Positions 61,267 to 64,000 of a stretch of DNA of 64,000 nt are shown one piece after another. The notes beneath the pieces were generated by a model. That model did not search any database and was not told the DNA's origin. It saw nothing but the letters and a program-made list of their open reading frames with translations. The stretch lies in NCBI GenBank assembly GCA_049791675.1, contig JBARAD010000057.1, forward strand, positions 13,132 through 77,131, in the 5' to 3' direction. The first letter of the stretch is position 1, and every line of letters begins with the position of its first letter. The stretch comes from Chryseosolibacter sp049791675. Lineage in GTDB: Bacteria; Bacteroidota; Bacteroidia; Cytophagales; Cyclobacteriaceae. A program made the translations under genes and the position numbers.

Positions 61267-62502
61267 TTGAACATTAACCCGATCGTTCTCTCCATTCCGG
61301 TCTTTTTTTCCCTCATCGGGATTGAATTGCTGGTTGAACGGTTTAGTCATCAGAAGCTGTACCGCCTGCCGGATGCGATCGCCAACATCAGTTGCGGGAT
61401 AACGTCGCAGCTTTCGGGATTGTTCCTCAGGATCTTTGGTATTGGCGTATACCAGTTTCTGTTCGAAAGGTTTGCTTTCTTCACGCTGGACAACGCTGCG
61501 TGGTGGTACTGGGTTTCGCTGATCTTACTGGTCGATTTTGCCTACTACTGGGCACACCGCATGAGCCATGAAGTCAACCTCTTCTGGGGTGGCCACGTGG
61601 TGCATCATCAGAGTGAAGAATACAATCTCTCCGTTGCCCTGCGTCAGAGTTCGCTCCAGGTGGTCTGGACCTTCGCGTTCAACTTGCCGATCGCACTGCT
61701 TGGTTATCATACGCTGGACTTTGTGCTGATCGCGGCGTTCAACACGTTGTACCAGTTCTGGATCCATACAGAAACTATCGGAAAGTTTCCGCGCTGGATC
61801 GAACTCATTTTCAATACTCCTTCCCACCACCGCGTTCATCACGGACGCAATCCCAAATACATTGACAAGAATCACGCGGGTTCGCTCATTATCTGGGACC
61901 GGATGTTCGGAACGTTTCAGGCGGAGGAAGAGCGTCCTACATACGGGATCACCAAACCCATTAACAGCTGGAATGCGGTGTGGGCAAACATGAGTCATTA
62001 CGCGGAGATGGGTAAAGATCTGAAGCGCATACCGTTGTGGCGCGATCGCATCAGATATTTGTTTATGAAGCCCGGATGGTTGCCGGACTACCTGGGTGGC
62101 TACCAGCCCGCACCGGAAGTCGATCCGGTCAGCTACAGAAAATACGACACGCCTTCTCCCCTGTCACTGAACCTCTACGTGCTCTTTCAGTATATTCTGT
62201 GCCTGGCAGGGACGGCGTTGTTTCTCTTCAATGCTTCTGAATTTTCGCTTTCTGCGAAGGCGTTCATTACCATCCTTATTACCGTCACCGTCGTAAACTG
62301 TGGTGTTCTCTTCGAGCACCGGAAGTGGGTAAAGTGGGCTGAATGGCTCCGTATCCTTGCTTATCCGCTATTGCTGAGCATCCTGACCGTCATGTTTGAA
62401 TGGACATCGTGGCTTCATGTCCTGGCGCTTCTCTATTTCTTAATCTCCTTCACCTGGTTTTATTCTCTCCAAAGACAACATGCGCACCTTCAGATGGCTT
62501 AG
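61267..62502 (+). CDS. Fatty-acid hydroxylase/sterol desaturase superfamily membrane enzyme
   Basis: The 411-residue integral membrane enzyme starts with TTG (no ATG earlier than the histidine region). The diiron His boxes are HRMSHEVN, HVVHHQSEEYN and HHRVHHGRN, the superfamily hallmark. Several hydrophobic helices flank them. It should hydroxylate or desaturate a lipid, such as an ornithine lipid, fatty acid or carotenoid-like hydrocarbon chain. The lipid is unknown. It overlaps the start of the BamE-like lipoprotein gene by 23 bases. Confidence 0.88.
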   Translation: MNINPIVLSIPVFFSLIGIELLVERFSHQKLYRLPDAIANISCGITSQLSGLFLRIFGIGVYQFLFERFAFFTLDNAAWWYWVSLILLVDFAYYWAHRMSHEVNLFWGGHVVHHQSEEYNLSVALRQSSLQVVWTFAFNLPIALLGYHTLDFVLIAAFNTLYQFWIHTETIGKFPRWIELIFNTPSHHRVHHGRNPKYIDKNHAGSLIIWDRMFGTFQAEEERPTYGITKPINSWNAVWANMSHYAEMGKDLKRIPLWRDRIRYLFMKPGWLPDYLGGYQPAPEVDPVSYRKYDTPSPLSLNLYVLFQYILCLAGTALFLFNASEFSLSAKAFITILITVTVVNCGVLFEHRKWVKWAEWLRILAYPLLLSILTVMFEWTSWLHVLALLYFLISFTWFYSLQRQHAHLQMA

Positions 62503-62848
62503 CCTCGTTCTTTTCATTCTTTGTTTCTCCTGCGATAAACCCCTTCCTACCCTTGACGGTATGGATGCCGCGCGCTGGCAGGAAGACAAGAACGGCTGCA
62601 ATAAGGTCCGCATCACCATGCGCGATGCCATTGACCGTGAAAAGGAAAAATTGCTCGGTCTGGACCAGATGCAGATTGTTCAATTGCTAGGGAAACCGGA
62701 TCAGAATGAATTGTCTTCGCGAAATCAGAAGTTCTTCTATTATTTTCTGGAGCCTGCGCCCGCGTGTGGCGAGTCAGATTCCGCAGCGGCGAAACTTGTT
62801 ATCCGGTTCAATGCTGTGGGGTTGGCGAAGGAGGTGGCGGTGGAGTAA
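62480..62848 (+). CDS. BamE/OmlA-like small lipoprotein
   Basis: The 122-residue product has a lipoprotein signal ending LCFSCDKP (Cys18). The remainder fits the SmpA/OmlA (BamE-like) fold by pattern: LGLDQMQIVQLLGKPDQNEL (helix with glycine turn), FFYYFLEPAPAC (strand) and KLVIRFNAVGLAKEVAVE (strands). It overlaps the end of the hydroxylase gene by 23 bases, which suggests translational coupling. The fold call is inference; the role could be outer-membrane or lipid-related. Confidence 0.7.
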   Translation: MRTFRWLSLVLFILCFSCDKPLPTLDGMDAARWQEDKNGCNKVRITMRDAIDREKEKLLGLDQMQIVQLLGKPDQNELSSRNQKFFYYFLEPAPACGESDSAAAKLVIRFNAVGLAKEVAVE

Positions 62849-62899
62849 GTCCACGGACCACGGCAATGCCCCGTCCCGGACTTTCCATATATTTACCAA

Positions 62900-63799
62900 A
62901 TGAAAAACATCGCAGTCATTGGTTCCGGCACCATGGGCAACGGCATTGCCCACGTGTTCGCGCAAAACGGTTTCAAGGTTTCACTTATAGATGTGTCGCC
63001 TGATGCGCTGAAGAAGGCACTGAGTACCATCGAAAAAAACCTCGAACGCCAGGTAGCGAAGGAAGCAATCACAGACGCCGTCAGGAAATCTGCGATGGAA
63101 AATATCACCACTTCCACCGATGTGAAGGCTGGGGTCAAGGGTGCGGAACTGGTCGTTGAAGCTGCGACCGAAAATACAGACCTGAAACTGAAAATATTCC
63201 GGGACCTCGATGATGCCTGTGATCAGGATACTATTCTGGCTTCCAACACCTCGTCAATCTCGATTACGAAGATTGCCTCCGTGACGAAACGTCCCGACAA
63301 AGTCATCGGTATGCATTTCATGAATCCGGTACCTTTGATGAAGCTTGTCGAGGTCATCCGCGGCTATAGTACTTCCAATGAGGTAACGCAGCGGATCATG
63401 GCGCTTTCGAAAACGCTGGGAAAGGTACCGGTTGAGGTCAACGACTATCCTGGTTTTGTGGCCAACCGCATCCTGATGCCTATGATCAACGAGGCTATCT
63501 TTGCGCTCTACGAGGGTGTGGGTGGTGTTGAGGAGATCGACGCGGTAATGAAATTAGGGATGGCTCACCCGATGGGACCGCTGCAACTCGCGGATTTTAT
63601 CGGGCTCGATGTCTGCCTTTCAATATTGAACGTCTTGTATGAAGGATTTGGTAATCCCAAATATGCGCCGTGCCCGCTATTGGTAAATATGGTGCAGGCC
63701 AATCACAAAGGGATCAAGACGGGAAGCGGGTTTTATACGTATACGCAGGGGAGCAAGGAGACGGTGGTGGCAGCGCGGTTTGCGAAACGTCAATCGTGA
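62900..63799 (+). CDS. 3-hydroxyacyl-CoA dehydrogenase (3-hydroxybutyryl-CoA dehydrogenase type)
   Basis: The 299-residue enzyme has the NAD-binding VIGSGTMGNGIAHVFAQNGF at the N-terminus, SNTSSISITKIASVTKRPDK with the Ser-Asn pair and GMHFMNPVPLMKLVEVIRG with the catalytic His and Glu. The helical C-terminal domain has MGPLQLADFIGLDVCL and GFGNPKYAPCPLL. It oxidises 3-hydroxyacyl-CoA in beta-oxidation or reduces acetoacetyl-CoA. Length is that of stand-alone HBDH. It lies about 50 bases after the BamE-like gene on the same strand. Confidence 0.95.
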   Translation: MKNIAVIGSGTMGNGIAHVFAQNGFKVSLIDVSPDALKKALSTIEKNLERQVAKEAITDAVRKSAMENITTSTDVKAGVKGAELVVEAATENTDLKLKIFRDLDDACDQDTILASNTSSISITKIASVTKRPDKVIGMHFMNPVPLMKLVEVIRGYSTSNEVTQRIMALSKTLGKVPVEVNDYPGFVANRILMPMINEAIFALYEGVGGVEEIDAVMKLGMAHPMGPLQLADFIGLDVCLSILNVLYEGFGNPKYAPCPLLVNMVQANHKGIKTGSGFYTYTQGSKETVVAARFAKRQS

Positions 63800-64000
63800 A
63801 TGGTGGGTGCGTTTTGAGACGTTGCCGGATACCGGATACCGGTTGCAGGCGGGATTTCAAAGATTCCCGACGGATTGAAGCAACTGAAGGAGATCCTTTA
63901 GGCTAGAGCCTGTTTCAATTTTCACTCCCTCCGGCGTGGGCACACGCTCAGGGCTAAAGCCCGTTTGTAGCTGACAAGACGTTATCCACTAGCTGAAGCT
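63800..64000. other. Gene-free end of window
   Basis: The last 200 bases hold no supported gene. GGGCTAAAGCCC near 63942 is a short hairpin, and the flanking GC-rich text looks like part of a dispersed repeat, but only one copy is seen. Confidence 0.3.

Noticed and set aside
63880..64000. A dispersed repeat or mobile element at the window end
   Set aside because: Only one copy is visible here, so repetition cannot be shown.

Overview
The window looks like a chromosome segment of a Bacteroidota bacterium, most likely order Cytophagales; the family cannot be fixed from sequence reading alone. Grounds are a SusC/SusD pair, Bacteroidota-type promoters (TTG or TTTG, about 20 nt, then TAnnTTTG) before miaB and pckA, the order miaB - sigma54 regulator - lptE - secG - groES/groEL, abundant lipoproteins, and mid-range GC content. 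No rRNA, tRNA, CRISPR array, prophage or classical insertion sequence was seen.

Region by region. 1-9730: an alpha-glucan type utilisation locus. SusD (cut by the window edge) and SusC lie divergent from a LacI-type regulator, a GH31 alpha-glucosidase and an SLC45-like sugar transporter whose reading frame is broken by one base. Two palindromic operator-like sites lie in the divergent gap. 9900-21500: a repeat-type lipoprotein, exported MsrA and MsrB, a methyltransferase, a class II glutamine amidotransferase, L-2-hydroxyglutarate oxidase, a ThiF/MoeB-rhodanese fusion, a homocysteine-forming PLP enzyme, OsmC, a sodium:solute symporter, a DUF5777-like barrel and a small cytochrome-like lipoprotein. 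21850-27160: a 1054-residue transporter/HEAT/cNMP-binding fusion, an OmpH/Skp chaperone, an acidic unknown protein and a gamma-carbonic-anhydrase-like protein. 27400-35260: miaB, the sigma54 regulator, lptE, an unknown protein, secG, then groES-groEL.

35489-45370: a lipocalin, an FkbM methyltransferase, a cytochrome-PQQ-type dehydrogenase, and a minus-strand run of lutA, lutB, lutC, a divergent malate-synthase-like enzyme and a 2-hydroxyacid dehydrogenase, suggesting oxidation of lactate or glycolate-type acids. 45600-49900: a YhcH-like lipoprotein and two peptide transporters (OPT and POT). 50000-54850: PEP carboxykinase, an acyltransferase, a small secreted protein and an M15 peptidase. 54878-60602: an OmpA-like protein and topoisomerase IV (ParC with a long disordered tail, then ParE). 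60794-63799: a membrane protein, a sterol-desaturase-like hydroxylase, a BamE-like lipoprotein and 3-hydroxyacyl-CoA dehydrogenase.

The most unusual feature is a set of four intergenic elements built from tandem 7-base repeats, with arms of opposite orientation facing each other across a spacer. They fill the lacI-GH31, GH31-MFS, lptE-next gene and lutA-lutB junctions, starting or ending within a few bases of stop or start codons. Heptamer sequence differs between elements (GTAATCA, GATTYAA, GTGAGTG) but the period stays seven. The element between lutA and lutB carries, between four-copy inverted heptamer arrays, a gene for a four-helix-bundle protein of the 23S-IVP/S23 family (related in fold to the Avd protein of diversity-generating retroelements), itself frameshifted near its end. 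I read this as a decaying protein-coding member of a mobile repeat family whose other three copies lack the gene.
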